This document shows positions 25,986 to 34,248 of a stretch of DNA of 64,000 nucleotides, one piece after another. The notes under the pieces were generated by a model. That model ran no database searches and was not told where the DNA came from. It was given only the letters and a program-made list of their open reading frames with translations. Numbering within the stretch: position 1 is the stretch's first letter; every line of letters starts with the position of its first letter. A program made the translations under genes and the position numbers. Source of the stretch: Actinoplanes sp. N902-109 (GTDB lineage Bacteria > Actinomycetota > Actinomycetes > Mycobacteriales > Micromonosporaceae); contig NC_021191.1 in the NCBI RefSeq assembly GCF_000389965.1, positions 2,419,501-2,483,500 on the forward strand. Direction: 5' to 3'.

Positions 25986-26467
25986 TGGCGGAACCATTGG
26001 TCGACGGCGCGGGTGTGCAGGTCGAAGCCGAGTTGCTCGGGGCGTTCCAGCACCTCGCGCCCGGTCGTTTCGGTGTCGGTGTGCGGGGGGAGGTCGGCGG
26101 GTGAGGCCAGGGCCGGGAAGAGGGCGAAGATCAGCAGCGTGCCGTCCGGGGCGCTGCTGGCGTCGAACAGCAGCACCGTGGCCGGGTCTGCGGTGACGCC
26201 GGTTTCCTCGTGCAGTTCGCGGGCCGCTGCCTGTTGCCAGGTTTCCGAGGGTTCCATGAAGCCGCCCGGCAGCGCGAGGGTGCCGGCCGCCGGGGGCACC
26301 GCGCGGCGGATCACGAGCAGGCCCGCGCCGACCGGTTGCAGGGCGACCGCGACCGGCTTGGGGTTGAGATAGCTGGTCTCGCCGCAGGCTGCGCAGCGGC
26401 GGGGCCAGGGCTGGCCGGGGGTGAAGCGCGCACCGCAGAAGGTGCAGTGCGCGTAGCGGTCAGGCAT
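25967..26467 (-). CDS. Nudix hydrolase with N-terminal zinc ribbon
   Basis: A 166-residue protein. Residues 8-29 form a zinc ribbon (CTFCGARF and CAACGETSY, two CxxC pairs), as in NudC-like and related hydrolases. The Nudix box starts GGFMEPSETWQQAAAREL and continues HEETGV with all metal ligands. It probably hydrolyses a nucleotide derivative; the substrate is open. The start overlaps the stop of the upstream gene by 8 bp. The C-terminus (RQVAADF, then stop) lies inside a minisatellite. It appears shortened relative to an ancestral frame that went on to YAAFPGIAS. Confidence 0.9.
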   Translation of the reverse strand: MPDRYAHCTFCGARFTPGQPWPRRCAACGETSYLNPKPVAVALQPVGAGLLVIRRAVPPAAGTLALPGGFMEPSETWQQAAARELHEETGVTADPATVLLFDASSAPDGTLLIFALFPALASPADLPPHTDTETTGREVLERPEQLGFDLHTRAVDQWFRQVAADF

Positions 26468-27242
26468 GCAGCGGGGCGTTGCAGGCCGCGACCAGGGCTT
26501 GGCGGCACGCGGTCAGCAGCGGGCGCAGGGCGGCGTCGCGTTGCTGGGCCTCGTGGTTGTTGACCGCGCCGCCGGGGGCGTTGTGCTCGGCCAGCACCAG
26601 CACCTGGTCGAGGATGCTGGCCCGGGCGAACAGCCGGCGGGAGCGCGGGTCGAAGCCCGGTGGCAGGGTGGCCGTGCTGTCCGGGCGGCGCAACGCCTGC
26701 AGGGCACCGGCCAGCTCGGGGCGCCACTGGGCGACGTCGAGCTTGGTGAGCTGGGCGGTGGCGGCGGTCAGCGCCTGGGTCAGCTCGGATTCCGCTTCGG
26801 CCGCGCCCATCTGGAACACCGGCCGGTATTCCGCCACGGGGTAGAACTGCCACAGCACCGTCTCGAACTCCACGCCGGAGCCCGAGGTGTGCCGCCGTAC
26901 AGCCGGCACCACGCCGAAGGCCGGGGTCATCACCGCCTCACCGGCCAGCATCGCCGCGCCGGTCAGGTCGCCGGGGCCGGGCAGGCCGCGCGGGTCGCCG
27001 GGGGCGGGCAGCACCAGCCGGATGTCGTCGGGGTGCAGCTTGGCAAACGCCGGGAGCGCCTGGGCCAGGCTCACGTCGGTCCAGGTGCCGGGGGCGTCGG
27101 CGACGAGGTGTTCCTCGTCGGCGGCGATCTCGTCGGCCAGCTCGTCGAACGGGACGAGACCGGCCCGCCAGGCGCGCACCCACGCCACGAACCGGGTTGA
27201 CCGCCGTGCCGTGAGGGTCGCCGCATTCACTGCGGGGGACAT
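26460..27242 (-). CDS. Conserved hypothetical protein
   Basis: A 260-residue soluble protein with no recognised domain. It is rich in Ala, Leu and Pro, has a central FGVVPAVRRHTSGSGVEFET stretch, a WQFYPVAEYRPVF motif and a helical C-terminal half. No signal peptide or membrane segment is seen. It is read with the downstream zinc-ribbon Nudix gene (8-bp overlap) and away from the DUF3097 gene, sharing an 80-bp intergenic region. The context suggests a partner of the Nudix enzyme, but this is only inference. Confidence 0.75.
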   Translation of the reverse strand: MSPAVNAATLTARRSTRFVAWVRAWRAGLVPFDELADEIAADEEHLVADAPGTWTDVSLAQALPAFAKLHPDDIRLVLPAPGDPRGLPGPGDLTGAAMLAGEAVMTPAFGVVPAVRRHTSGSGVEFETVLWQFYPVAEYRPVFQMGAAEAESELTQALTAATAQLTKLDVAQWRPELAGALQALRRPDSTATLPPGFDPRSRRLFARASILDQVLVLAEHNAPGGAVNNHEAQQRDAALRPLLTACRQALVAACNAPLHA

Positions 27243-27322
27243 GCGAGCAAGAGTACGTGCCGGGCGCCGAAATTGTCTCGGTGAGTGTGTCGCAGCGGCG
27301 TGTCCGTACGGGCAGAGTTACG

Positions 27323-28144
27323 GTGCCGGACATGTATGGGGAGGATGTGCTCGCCGGTGACTGGCGGCGGCGGAAGGTGATCCCGGAGGTGGACGCCGAG
27401 CCCGACCTGGTGGTCGAGGATGCCGATTCCGGCTTCTGCGGCGCCGTTGTCGGATTCGAGTACGGGGCCGTGGTGCTGGAGGACCGGCACGGCAAGCGGC
27501 GCAATTTCCCGCTCGCGCCCGCCGCATTCCTGCTGGACGGGCGAATAGTGACGCTGCGCAAACCCGCCGTGGCGCCGGCCGCGCCGAAACAGCATCGCAC
27601 CGCGTCGGGTTCGGTGGCGGTCGCGGGCGTACGGGCACAGGTCGCCAAGGCCTCGCGCATCTGGGTCGAGGGCATTCACGACGCCGCCCTGGTCGAGCGT
27701 ATCTGGGGCGACGACCTGCGGATCGAGGGTGTGGTGGTGGAACCGCTGGACGGCATCGACGACCTCGCCGGTGCCGTCCGGCAGTTCCGGCCGGCCCGCA
27801 ACCGGCGGGTCGGCGTGCTGGTCGACCATCTTGTCGCCGGTTCCAAGGAAAGCCGCATCGTGGCCGCGGTGACCGACCCGGACGTGCTGGTCACCGGGCA
27901 TCCGTACATCGATGTCTGGCAGGCGGTCAAGCCCGAGCGGGTGGGGCTGCGGGAATGGCCGGTCATCCCGCCCGGGCAGCCGTGGAAGGAGGGCGTGTGC
28001 CGGGCCGTGGGCGTCGCCGAACCGTACGAGATGTGGCGGCGCATTCTTGCGAGCGTGAGCAGTTACAAGGATGTGGAAACGCCGCTCATCAATGCGATGG
28101 AACGGCTTATCGATTTTGTCACCGAACCGCCGGATCAGCCGTGA
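27323..28144 (+). CDS. DUF3097 family protein
   Basis: A 273-residue member of the actinobacterial DUF3097 family. Recognisable segments are MYGEDVLAGDWRRRKVIPEV at the start, EDADSGFCGAVVGFE, the TOPRIM-like strand ASRIWVEGIHDAALVERIWG, and a conserved HPYIDVWQAVKP. The acidic residues in VEGIHD and VLVDHLVAGSKE could form a TOPRIM-type metal site, which would fit a nucleic-acid role; that is inference. GTG 27323 was taken as start; ATG 27332 is nearly as good. No signal or membrane segment is present. Confidence 0.88.
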   Translation: MPDMYGEDVLAGDWRRRKVIPEVDAEPDLVVEDADSGFCGAVVGFEYGAVVLEDRHGKRRNFPLAPAAFLLDGRIVTLRKPAVAPAAPKQHRTASGSVAVAGVRAQVAKASRIWVEGIHDAALVERIWGDDLRIEGVVVEPLDGIDDLAGAVRQFRPARNRRVGVLVDHLVAGSKESRIVAAVTDPDVLVTGHPYIDVWQAVKPERVGLREWPVIPPGQPWKEGVCRAVGVAEPYEMWRRILASVSSYKDVETPLINAMERLIDFVTEPPDQP

Positions 28145-28410
28145 GCGGCGGATGAACGGTCGAGCGGAGGCCGTCGGCGGTGGCCCGGGAATGGCGGCAT
28201 CGCGCCGGTCGGGCGGTTGCGGCCGACCGGGTGGTTCAGCTGCGGCGCGGACACCTGATCGGGTTGATCGTGCTGTGCGGGCGTCAGTGTGATGTCGGAC
28301 GCAGACAGATTCGCCTCGGGGTGCTCCAGCCGCCGTGGTCCCACCGTTCGGCTCACTCGGTGGAGGGCCGGCAAGTCGCCGACGAGCGACGCCACCCGGC
28401 TGCGCCGGGC

Positions 28411-29001
28411 TCAGTCGACCCGATAGGTCAGGTGGGTGGCGGTGGCCGAGGGGCGCACGTGGATCTGGCGCAGCCGCCGCGGTGCCGTGCCGCCGCCCCA
28501 CAGCGGGGTGCCACCACCGAGCAGCAGCGGCGCGAGGTGCAGGTGCAGCTCGTCGACCACGCCGGCTTCGACGGCGGTGCGCACGGTCTGCCCGCCGCCC
28601 ATGATGACCACGGCGCGTTCCCCGGCCATCGCGACCGCCTTGGCCACGGCGCTGCGGATGCCGTCGACCACGAAGGTGGTGCGGTCAGCGAGCCGGGCGC
28701 GGTCGGGCGGGGTGCGGGTGACCACCAGCAACGGCGGCTGCGCGGCCTGCTCGGCGCCATAGCCGACCTCGTCGTTCCAGCCCCGCGGACCGTCGATGAT
28801 GTCGAACAACCGCCGGCCCATCACCACCACGCCGGTCGCCTCGGTGCCGGCGACCAGGATCTCGCGGTCCACCGCGTCACCGGCGAACGCCCAGGTGTGC
28901 AACGGCTCGCCACCGTCGCCCAGACCGTTGTCGAGGCCCGGGTGCGGGCCGGTCACATATCCGTCGAGCGACACCGAGATGTCAGCGACCACTTTCGCCA
29001 T
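28411..29001 (-). CDS. Dihydrofolate reductase family protein (RibD C-terminal type)
   Basis: A 196-residue reductase-fold protein. It begins KVVADISVSLDGYVTGP, has VVMGRRLFDIIDGPRGW in the middle and VVIMGGGQTVRTAVEAGVVD before the C-terminal strands, all typical of the RibD-C/DHFR-like superfamily. These proteins bind NADPH; most of this subgroup have no known substrate. The 265 bp between it and the DUF3097 gene, and the 190 bp before it, hold no credible gene. Confidence 0.9.
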   Translation of the reverse strand: MAKVVADISVSLDGYVTGPHPGLDNGLGDGGEPLHTWAFAGDAVDREILVAGTEATGVVVMGRRLFDIIDGPRGWNDEVGYGAEQAAQPPLLVVTRTPPDRARLADRTTFVVDGIRSAVAKAVAMAGERAVVIMGGGQTVRTAVEAGVVDELHLHLAPLLLGGGTPLWGGGTAPRRLRQIHVRPSATATHLTYRVD

Positions 29002-29191
29002 CGTCCGAGCATGCCACCCCGGGCGGCCGCACGCGGACCCATGACCGGCGGTTCGGCGGATTCCGCCGGGGTCCAGCCGGCGCAGCAGATCCGTGGCCTC
29101 GGCATCGCTGACGGCCGCTGCCGGGTCGAAGGAGGCGACAGGGGCCCGCGCGGATCAGCGCGGTCAGGCTCACCCGTCCAGGGTGGCCGGC

Positions 29192-29860
29192 TCAGCTCGC
29201 CGGGGCCAGCCGCGACCCGGTCCAGGCCAGGCCCATGCCCGCGGCGAGCAGCAGCAGCGCGCCCACGGTGGGCAGCGGCTTGACGGCGAACGACCCGGCC
29301 CCGATCGACACCGCCGCCAGCATCAGCAGCACGCCGTCGGCCGGGTTGACCAGTTTGGACCGGAACACCGCCCAGCCCAGCAGCAGCCAGCCGGTGCCCA
29401 TGATCGCCGCCGCGGTCAGGAAGACCAGGTGGACGGAGCCGGCCGGGATGCCGGTGCCGGCCGGGACGGCGCCCGCGGGCAGCGCCAGCAGCGGCAGCCA
29501 CAGCATCGCGCCGGCCAGCCCGATCAGCAGGCCGGTCGTGGCGCAGCGGCGGGTCCGTGCCCCGGCGAGCAGCCCGGCCAGCCCGATCATCGCGACGGTG
29601 ACCAGCCAGCCGGCGGCGAGTTCCACCAGCAGCGGTCCGGGCGGGACAGCGACGCCCAGCGTGGCCCACCCGTACAGGGCCGCACCGACCGGAAGTCCCC
29701 AGAGCGCGGTGCGCGCGTACCGTCGTACCGACCAGATCCAGACCGCTTCCTGCACCGACAGCAACCGGTCGTCCTGGGTCTCCGACTGGGGTGCACCCAC
29801 CCAGGCGGGAGCGACCCGCAGGGGCCGCCCACTCGCTGTGTAGAACTGCGACATGCTCAT
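29192..29860 (-). CDS. Multi-pass membrane protein of unknown function
   Basis: A 222-residue protein with a soluble N-terminus of about 50 residues and roughly seven hydrophobic segments (for example LWGLPVGAALYGWATLGV, ATTGLLIGLAGAMLWLPLL, LLMLAAVSIGAGSFAV). No conserved family motif was recognised. The ATG at 29860 is preceded by GGCGGAG. A strong bidirectional terminator separates it from the upstream SPFH gene, so it has its own promoter in the short gap. It could be a permease-like or sensing protein; nothing more can be said. Confidence 0.7.
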   Translation of the reverse strand: MSMSQFYTASGRPLRVAPAWVGAPQSETQDDRLLSVQEAVWIWSVRRYARTALWGLPVGAALYGWATLGVAVPPGPLLVELAAGWLVTVAMIGLAGLLAGARTRRCATTGLLIGLAGAMLWLPLLALPAGAVPAGTGIPAGSVHLVFLTAAAIMGTGWLLLGWAVFRSKLVNPADGVLLMLAAVSIGAGSFAVKPLPTVGALLLLAAGMGLAWTGSRLAPAS

Positions 29861-29928
29861 GCTCCGCCTTGGATGGCTCAAGCCGAGCGGCCCGGGGGCA
29901 CCGTCGGTAATCCTTGGTCCACCATGGC

Positions 29929-29956
29929 AAAACCCCGCGCGTTCGCGCGGGGTTTT
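29929..29956. terminator. Bidirectional intrinsic terminator
   Basis: A 12-bp stem made of AAAACCCCGCGC and GCGCGGGGTTTT around a GTTC tetraloop. The A- and T-runs give a classical terminator on both strands. It lies just downstream of the SPFH gene (leftward), before the membrane-protein gene. Confidence 0.88.
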
Positions 29957-29983
29957 ACGGTATTCGCTACGATCTCGCACCCG

Positions 29984-31102
29984 TCAGGCGCGTTCGGGCT
30001 CCCCTGCTCCGTTGTAGTCGGCGGCACCCAGCGCGGCCGACGGCGGGATCGTCTCGGGGGCGGGCAGCGCCGCGGCCTGCCCCTGATCGCCGGAGACCTG
30101 CGCCTCGGCCTCACGTACCTGCTGGTTGACCGCCGCCGCCTCGGCCGCGGCCGACGCCGCGGCAGCCGCCGCTTCGCGTCCGACGGCTTCCGCGTCCACC
30201 TCGGCCGACGGCTTGTCGCCGGCCATGTTGGCCAGTCCGCCGAGCGCGCCGCCGAGCCCGTCGAGCGCCTTGGTGAGCTCGGTCGGGACGATCCAGAGCT
30301 TGTTGGCCGAGCCCTGGGCGATCTGCGGCAGCGACTGGAGGTACTGGTAGGCCAGCACCTTCTGCGAGGGGTTGCTGGTGTGGATGGCGTCGAACACCGT
30401 ACGGATGGCCTTGGCCTGACCCTCGGCCTGCAGGATGCGGGCCTGCCGGTCACCGTCGGCGCGCAGCACCGCGGCCTGCTTCTCGCCCTCGGCGGTGAGG
30501 ATCTGCGCCTGCTTGTGACCCTCGGCGTTGAGGATGGTGGCGCGGCGCTCCCGCTCGGCGCGCATCTGCTTCTCCATCGAGTCGCGGATGCTCGGCGGCG
30601 GCTCGATGGCCTTGATCTCGACCCGGGTGACCTTGATGCCCCAGCGGCCGGTGGTCTCGTCGAGCACGCTGGACAGGTGCCGGTTGATCTCCTCGCGGCT
30701 GGTCAGCGCCCGCTCCAGGTCGAGCGAGCCGATGACGTTACGCAGCGTGGTGACGGTCAGCTGCTCTATGGCCTGCAGGAAGTTCGAGATCTCGTACGTG
30801 GCCCGCACCGGGTCGACGACCTTGAAGTAGAGCACCGTGTCGATGCTGACCACGAGGTTGTCGGAGGTGATGACCGGCTGCGGTGGGAAGCTGACCACCT
30901 GTTCGCGCATGTCGACCTTGGTGCGGACGGCGTCGACGAACGGGACCAGCAGGTTGAGCCCGGGGGCCAGGGTGCGCTTGTACTTGCCGAGGCGTTCCAC
31001 GACGTCCATGCGCTGCTGCGGGACGATGCGGACGGAACGGACCAGGGTGATCACCGCGAACAGGGCGATCACGAAGATGAGTACACCGATTATTGCGTCC
31101 AT
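29984..31102 (-). CDS. SPFH/Band 7 (stomatin/QmcA-like) membrane protein
   Basis: A 372-residue SPFH-domain protein. An N-terminal membrane helix (GVLIFVIALFAVITLV) is followed by the stomatin core with VPQQRMDVVERLGKYKRTL and LNLLVPFVDAVRTKVDMRE. A long helical region rich in Glu/Arg/Ala (MRAERERRATILNAEGHKQA) should form the coiled coil that drives ring assembly. The C-terminal 80 residues are Ala-rich and acidic. Such proteins organise membrane microdomains and regulate membrane proteases. The NfeD-like gene lies 10 bp upstream; SPFH-NfeD pairing is the conserved arrangement. Confidence 0.93.
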   Translation of the reverse strand: MDAIIGVLIFVIALFAVITLVRSVRIVPQQRMDVVERLGKYKRTLAPGLNLLVPFVDAVRTKVDMREQVVSFPPQPVITSDNLVVSIDTVLYFKVVDPVRATYEISNFLQAIEQLTVTTLRNVIGSLDLERALTSREEINRHLSSVLDETTGRWGIKVTRVEIKAIEPPPSIRDSMEKQMRAERERRATILNAEGHKQAQILTAEGEKQAAVLRADGDRQARILQAEGQAKAIRTVFDAIHTSNPSQKVLAYQYLQSLPQIAQGSANKLWIVPTELTKALDGLGGALGGLANMAGDKPSAEVDAEAVGREAAAAAASAAAEAAAVNQQVREAEAQVSGDQGQAAALPAPETIPPSAALGAADYNGAGEPERA

Positions 31103-31112
31103 TGGTGCCTCT

Positions 31113-31562
31113 CTAGATGTTCGGTGTGTGGTCGCGCCAGACGATGGCGGTGGCGCCCTTGACCTTGATGACCCGGACCCGCTCGCCCGGGAGGTATTTC
31201 TCGGCGCCGTCGAACGAGCGGGCCTGCCACAGCTCGCCCTCGATCTTGATCATGCCCTGGTCGGCGCCGACCTCCTCGAGCACGGTGGCGTGCTCGCCCT
31301 CGAGGGCCCGGACGCCGAACGGCATCTCGTCCGATTCGATCTCCGGGTTCTGGTGGCGCAGGATGAGGGGGCGCAGCGCGCCGACCGACAGCGCGGAGAC
31401 GACGGCGAACACGATGACCTGCAGCAACAGCGGGGCACCCAGGGCTGCCGCCCCGGCCGCCGCGGCCGCCCCGGCCGCGAAGAAGATGATCAGGAAGGAC
31501 GCCGTGAAGGCCTCACCGATCGCGAGTGCGATGGCGAGCACGACCCAGAGCACGGCTTCCAT
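31113..31562 (-). CDS. NfeD family membrane protein
   Basis: A 149-residue protein with two or three N-terminal hydrophobic segments (LWVVLAIALAIGEAFTASFL, FFAAGAAAAAGAAALG, LLLQVIVFAVVSALSVG). A C-terminal OB-fold domain (GEHATVLEEVGADQGMIKIE, then ELWQARS) is the NfeD1b/short type without the protease domain. It is first in a two-gene operon with the SPFH protein, 10 bp apart, and the products probably interact at the membrane. Confidence 0.92.
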   Translation of the reverse strand: MEAVLWVVLAIALAIGEAFTASFLIIFFAAGAAAAAGAAALGAPLLLQVIVFAVVSALSVGALRPLILRHQNPEIESDEMPFGVRALEGEHATVLEEVGADQGMIKIEGELWQARSFDGAEKYLPGERVRVIKVKGATAIVWRDHTPNI

Positions 31563-31681
31563 ACCCCGATCGTGACACGTCTGCGCATCTCTAGCGACAT
31601 CCCGTCACAACCGATCTCCGGCGTTCCCATCTTCGCCCCGCGCCGTTAGAAACCCCGACTGAAGTCTGGAGGAACCCACCC

Positions 31682-32995
31682 GTGTCCCTGCTGCCGGAAA
31701 CCGGCCGACGTGTCACCGAGATCGCCACCCGCGCCCAGGCCGCCGGCCGGGCGCCGTCATTGGCGCTGGCGGTGGTCCGCGACCGTTCGCTGCTGCACTT
31801 CACCGGGGCCGGCCAGACGCCCCCGCCGGACCCGAAGACGCAGTACCGGCTGGGCTCGATCACCAAGACACTGACCGCCACCATGGTGCTGCAACTGCGC
31901 GACGAGGGCTTCTTCGCCCTCGACGACCTGCTCTACCGGCACCTGCCGGGCACCCCGGTCGGCGGCCTCACGCTGCGCCAGCTGCTCGGGCATGTCTCCG
32001 GCCTGCAACGCGAACCCGACGGGCCATGGTGGGAACGCAACGCCGGCGGCAGCGTCGAGCAGCTGCTCAAGGATCTCGACCCGGACAAGATCTTCGGCCC
32101 GCCGTTCCGCACCTACCACTACTCCAACCTCGCGTACGGGCTGCTGGGTGCTGTCCTCGAGCGGGTCACCGGGACACCGTGGAGCGATCTGGTCACCAAG
32201 CGTGTGCTCGACCCGCTCGGCATGAAGCGCACCACCTACCACCCGGTCGAACCGTTCGCCCGCGGCTACGTGGTGCACGCCCTCGACGGCACCCTGCACG
32301 AGGAACCCCGCCACGACGCCGGCGCGATGGCCCCGGCCGGCCAGCTCTGGTCCACCGTCACCGACATGGCCAAGTGGGCCGGGTTCCTGGCCGACCCGGC
32401 GCCCACGGTGCTCAGCCGCCCGACCCTCGACGAGATGTGCACCCCGGTGGTCATGCAGGACGAGACCTGGACCGCCGGCCACGGCCTGGGCCCGGAACTC
32501 AACCGGGTCGGCGAGCGGGTGTACGTCACCCACGGCGGGTCGATGCCCGGGTACGTCGCCCAGCTGGCCGTCCACCGCCCCAGCCGGGTCGGGGTCATTG
32601 CCTTCGCCAACTCGTACGGGCTGACCGGCACCTCGATCCGCGCGGTGGCCCTGGAGACGCTGACCGCCGTGCTGGACGCCGAACCCGGCACCGTCCCGCC
32701 ATGGCAGCCCGCCCCGCCACCCACCGGCGAAGCCGCCGACATCTGCGGCCGCTGGTGGTGGATGGGCACCGAGCACCAGCTCGGCACCGACGGCGACGAC
32801 CTGGTGATGGCCCCGGTCGGTTTCTCCGCCCGCCCGGCCAACCGCTTCACCCGCGAAGCCCCCGACCGCTGGCGCGGCACCGCGGGCGCCAACACCGGCG
32901 AGCTCCTCAAGGTCCTGCGCGCCCCCGACGGCACCCCCGAAAAACTCGACATCGCCACCTTCATCTTCGCCCGCGACCCCCGCCACCTGGCCTGA
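31682..32995 (+). CDS. Serine hydrolase (class C beta-lactamase fold)
   Basis: A 437-residue serine hydrolase of the beta-lactamase/penicillin-binding protein superfamily. The SxxK motif is SITK with Ser59 and Lys62, the second motif is Tyr147-Ser-Asn149 (HYSNLAYG), and a HGGSMPGY motif takes the place of KTG. There is no signal peptide, so it is probably a cytoplasmic esterase or peptidase rather than a secreted lactamase. The last 100 residues form a lipocalin-like C-terminal domain seen in related proteins. GTG start; GGAGG lies nine bases upstream. It is divergent from the NfeD-SPFH operon. Confidence 0.9.
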   Translation: MSLLPETGRRVTEIATRAQAAGRAPSLALAVVRDRSLLHFTGAGQTPPPDPKTQYRLGSITKTLTATMVLQLRDEGFFALDDLLYRHLPGTPVGGLTLRQLLGHVSGLQREPDGPWWERNAGGSVEQLLKDLDPDKIFGPPFRTYHYSNLAYGLLGAVLERVTGTPWSDLVTKRVLDPLGMKRTTYHPVEPFARGYVVHALDGTLHEEPRHDAGAMAPAGQLWSTVTDMAKWAGFLADPAPTVLSRPTLDEMCTPVVMQDETWTAGHGLGPELNRVGERVYVTHGGSMPGYVAQLAVHRPSRVGVIAFANSYGLTGTSIRAVALETLTAVLDAEPGTVPPWQPAPPPTGEAADICGRWWWMGTEHQLGTDGDDLVMAPVGFSARPANRFTREAPDRWRGTAGANTGELLKVLRAPDGTPEKLDIATFIFARDPRHLA

Positions 32996-33013
32996 CGTCC
33001 GGCCGCGAAGCGC

Positions 33014-33457
33014 CTATGCCCAGGCGCCCGGGGTGGGCGCAGCGGCCGGGGCACCGAGTTGCGCCATCAGGCCCGCGAAGTCCTCGAGGTGCCAGGTGGT
33101 GATGATCTTGTTGTCGCGGACCTGGTGGATGTCCATCGTGCGCATCTCGATGCGGCGGCCGGTCGGCTCGTGGCCCATAAAGGCGCCCTGGTGTGTGCCG
33201 CTGACCGTGTTGCGGACGGCGACCCGGTCGCCGCCGGCGACGAGATCCTCGTGCTTGACGTCGTAATCCGGCATGGCGTGGCGGAACAAGGCGATCTGGG
33301 CGGCCATCCCGGCCGGTCCCTGCTGCTGGCCGGGTGCGAGCGGGATGTCGAGCCAGTCGGCGGCGAGGATCCGGTCGTAGATCGAGGTGTCGCCGGTGCG
33401 GAACGGCTCGTAGAAGGCGCGGACGACCTCGATGATGTGCTGGCTGGGGTTGGTCAT
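33014..33457 (-). CDS. SnoaL-like ester cyclase family protein
   Basis: A 147-residue protein of the SnoaL/NTF2-like fold. The start is HIIEVVRAFYEPFRTGD and DRILAADWLDIPLAPG; the middle has HAMPDYDVKHEDLVAGGDRV and the VRNTVSGTHQGAFMGHEPTG block; the end carries ITTWHLEDFAGLMAQLG. Members include polyketide cyclases and many enzymes of unknown substrate. No polyketide cluster is nearby, so a secondary-metabolite role is unlikely. It is divergent from a TetR gene whose operators lie in the shared region. Confidence 0.88.
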   Translation of the reverse strand: MTNPSQHIIEVVRAFYEPFRTGDTSIYDRILAADWLDIPLAPGQQQGPAGMAAQIALFRHAMPDYDVKHEDLVAGGDRVAVRNTVSGTHQGAFMGHEPTGRRIEMRTMDIHQVRDNKIITTWHLEDFAGLMAQLGAPAAAPTPGAWA

Positions 33458-33490
33458 GGCGCTAGGTCCTTTCGAAGGATGGGCAAAATA

Positions 33491-33543
33491 AGGTGCGCAC
33501 GCACCTCATTCCGTGATGCGCTTACTATGGTGCGCACTCACCT
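33491..33543. promoter_or_regulatory. Two operator-like inverted repeats between snoaL-like and TetR genes
   Basis: AGGTGCGCACGCACCT at 33491-33506 is a perfect 7-bp inverted repeat around CA. A related site, TGGTGCGCACTCACCT, is at 33528-33543. They are 37 bp apart, in phase by about 3.5 helical turns. A TTACTAT sequence at 33522-33528 may be the -10 element of the TetR gene. The location in a divergent TetR intergenic region makes them likely TetR operators that control both genes. Confidence 0.65.
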
Positions 33544-33593
33544 CAGTTGTCAATCGGGTCGATGGCGACCCGCGTCACGAAGCGGAGACTCGC

Positions 33594-34181
33594 ATGGCTG
33601 GACCGGCTCGGCAGCGGATCCTGGACGCCGCCGCCCGACTGCTGCGGGAGAAAGGCATCGCCCGGCTCACCACCCGCGAGATCGCCCTGGCCGCGGATGC
33701 CGCGGAGGGTTCGATCACCAAGAACTTCGGCGGCAAGCTCGGCCTGCTCACCACGTTGCTCACCAGTGACCTGCCCGAGCTCACCGCCTGGCGCGACGCG
33801 CTCACCCCGCCCACGCCCCGGCGGGAGGATCTCAGGGTCGCGCTGGTCCGGGCCGCCGACGCGGCCATCGACTACTACGCAGCCTCGCTGCCCCTGATCG
33901 CCGGTGCGGTCTCCGACGCCACCCTCTTCGAGGCCTACCGGGCGACCAACATCGCCAACGGCACCGGCCCGCAGATCGCCGTCCAGCAGATGACTGCCTA
34001 CCTCACCGCGTGGCAAGAACGCGGCGCCCTCGACCCCACCGCCGACGCCGGCGCCCTCGCGATGCTGTTCTGCGGCGGCGCCCAGATCCAGGCCTGGACC
34101 GGCTACCTCATCGGCCCGGACGTCCTCCCCGGCTCGCGTGCCGACCGCATCGACCAGGTCGTCGACACGCTGCTCCGCTGA
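33594..34181 (+). CDS. TetR family regulator
   Basis: A 195-residue TetR regulator. The HTH contains RQRILDAAARLLREKGIARL and LTTREIALAADAAEGSITKN. A C-terminal helical domain with ITGVYL-type hydrophobic residues follows and includes PLIAGAVSDATLFEAYRATN. The ATG at 33594 follows a GCGGAG. It is divergent from the SnoaL-like gene and two matching inverted repeats lie between, so it probably represses itself and that gene. The inducer is unknown. Confidence 0.9.
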   Translation: MAGPARQRILDAAARLLREKGIARLTTREIALAADAAEGSITKNFGGKLGLLTTLLTSDLPELTAWRDALTPPTPRREDLRVALVRAADAAIDYYAASLPLIAGAVSDATLFEAYRATNIANGTGPQIAVQQMTAYLTAWQERGALDPTADAGALAMLFCGGAQIQAWTGYLIGPDVLPGSRADRIDQVVDTLLR

Positions 34182-34248
34182 CATCGGCACTCGTCCGGCT
34201 CAGCAGACAGGCCGGGTCGCGGCAACGCTGAGATGCTGTCTGCTCCGC

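Noticed and set aside
25720..26372. Plus-strand frame encoding AAGAQM/AEAAQK hexapeptides
   Set aside because: It is the translation of the 18-bp minisatellite and then runs antisense to the Nudix gene.
29002..29191. Possible gene remnant reading DAEATDLLRRLDPGG
   Set aside because: Only a short stretch has protein-like composition and no family match; insufficient to call a pseudogene.
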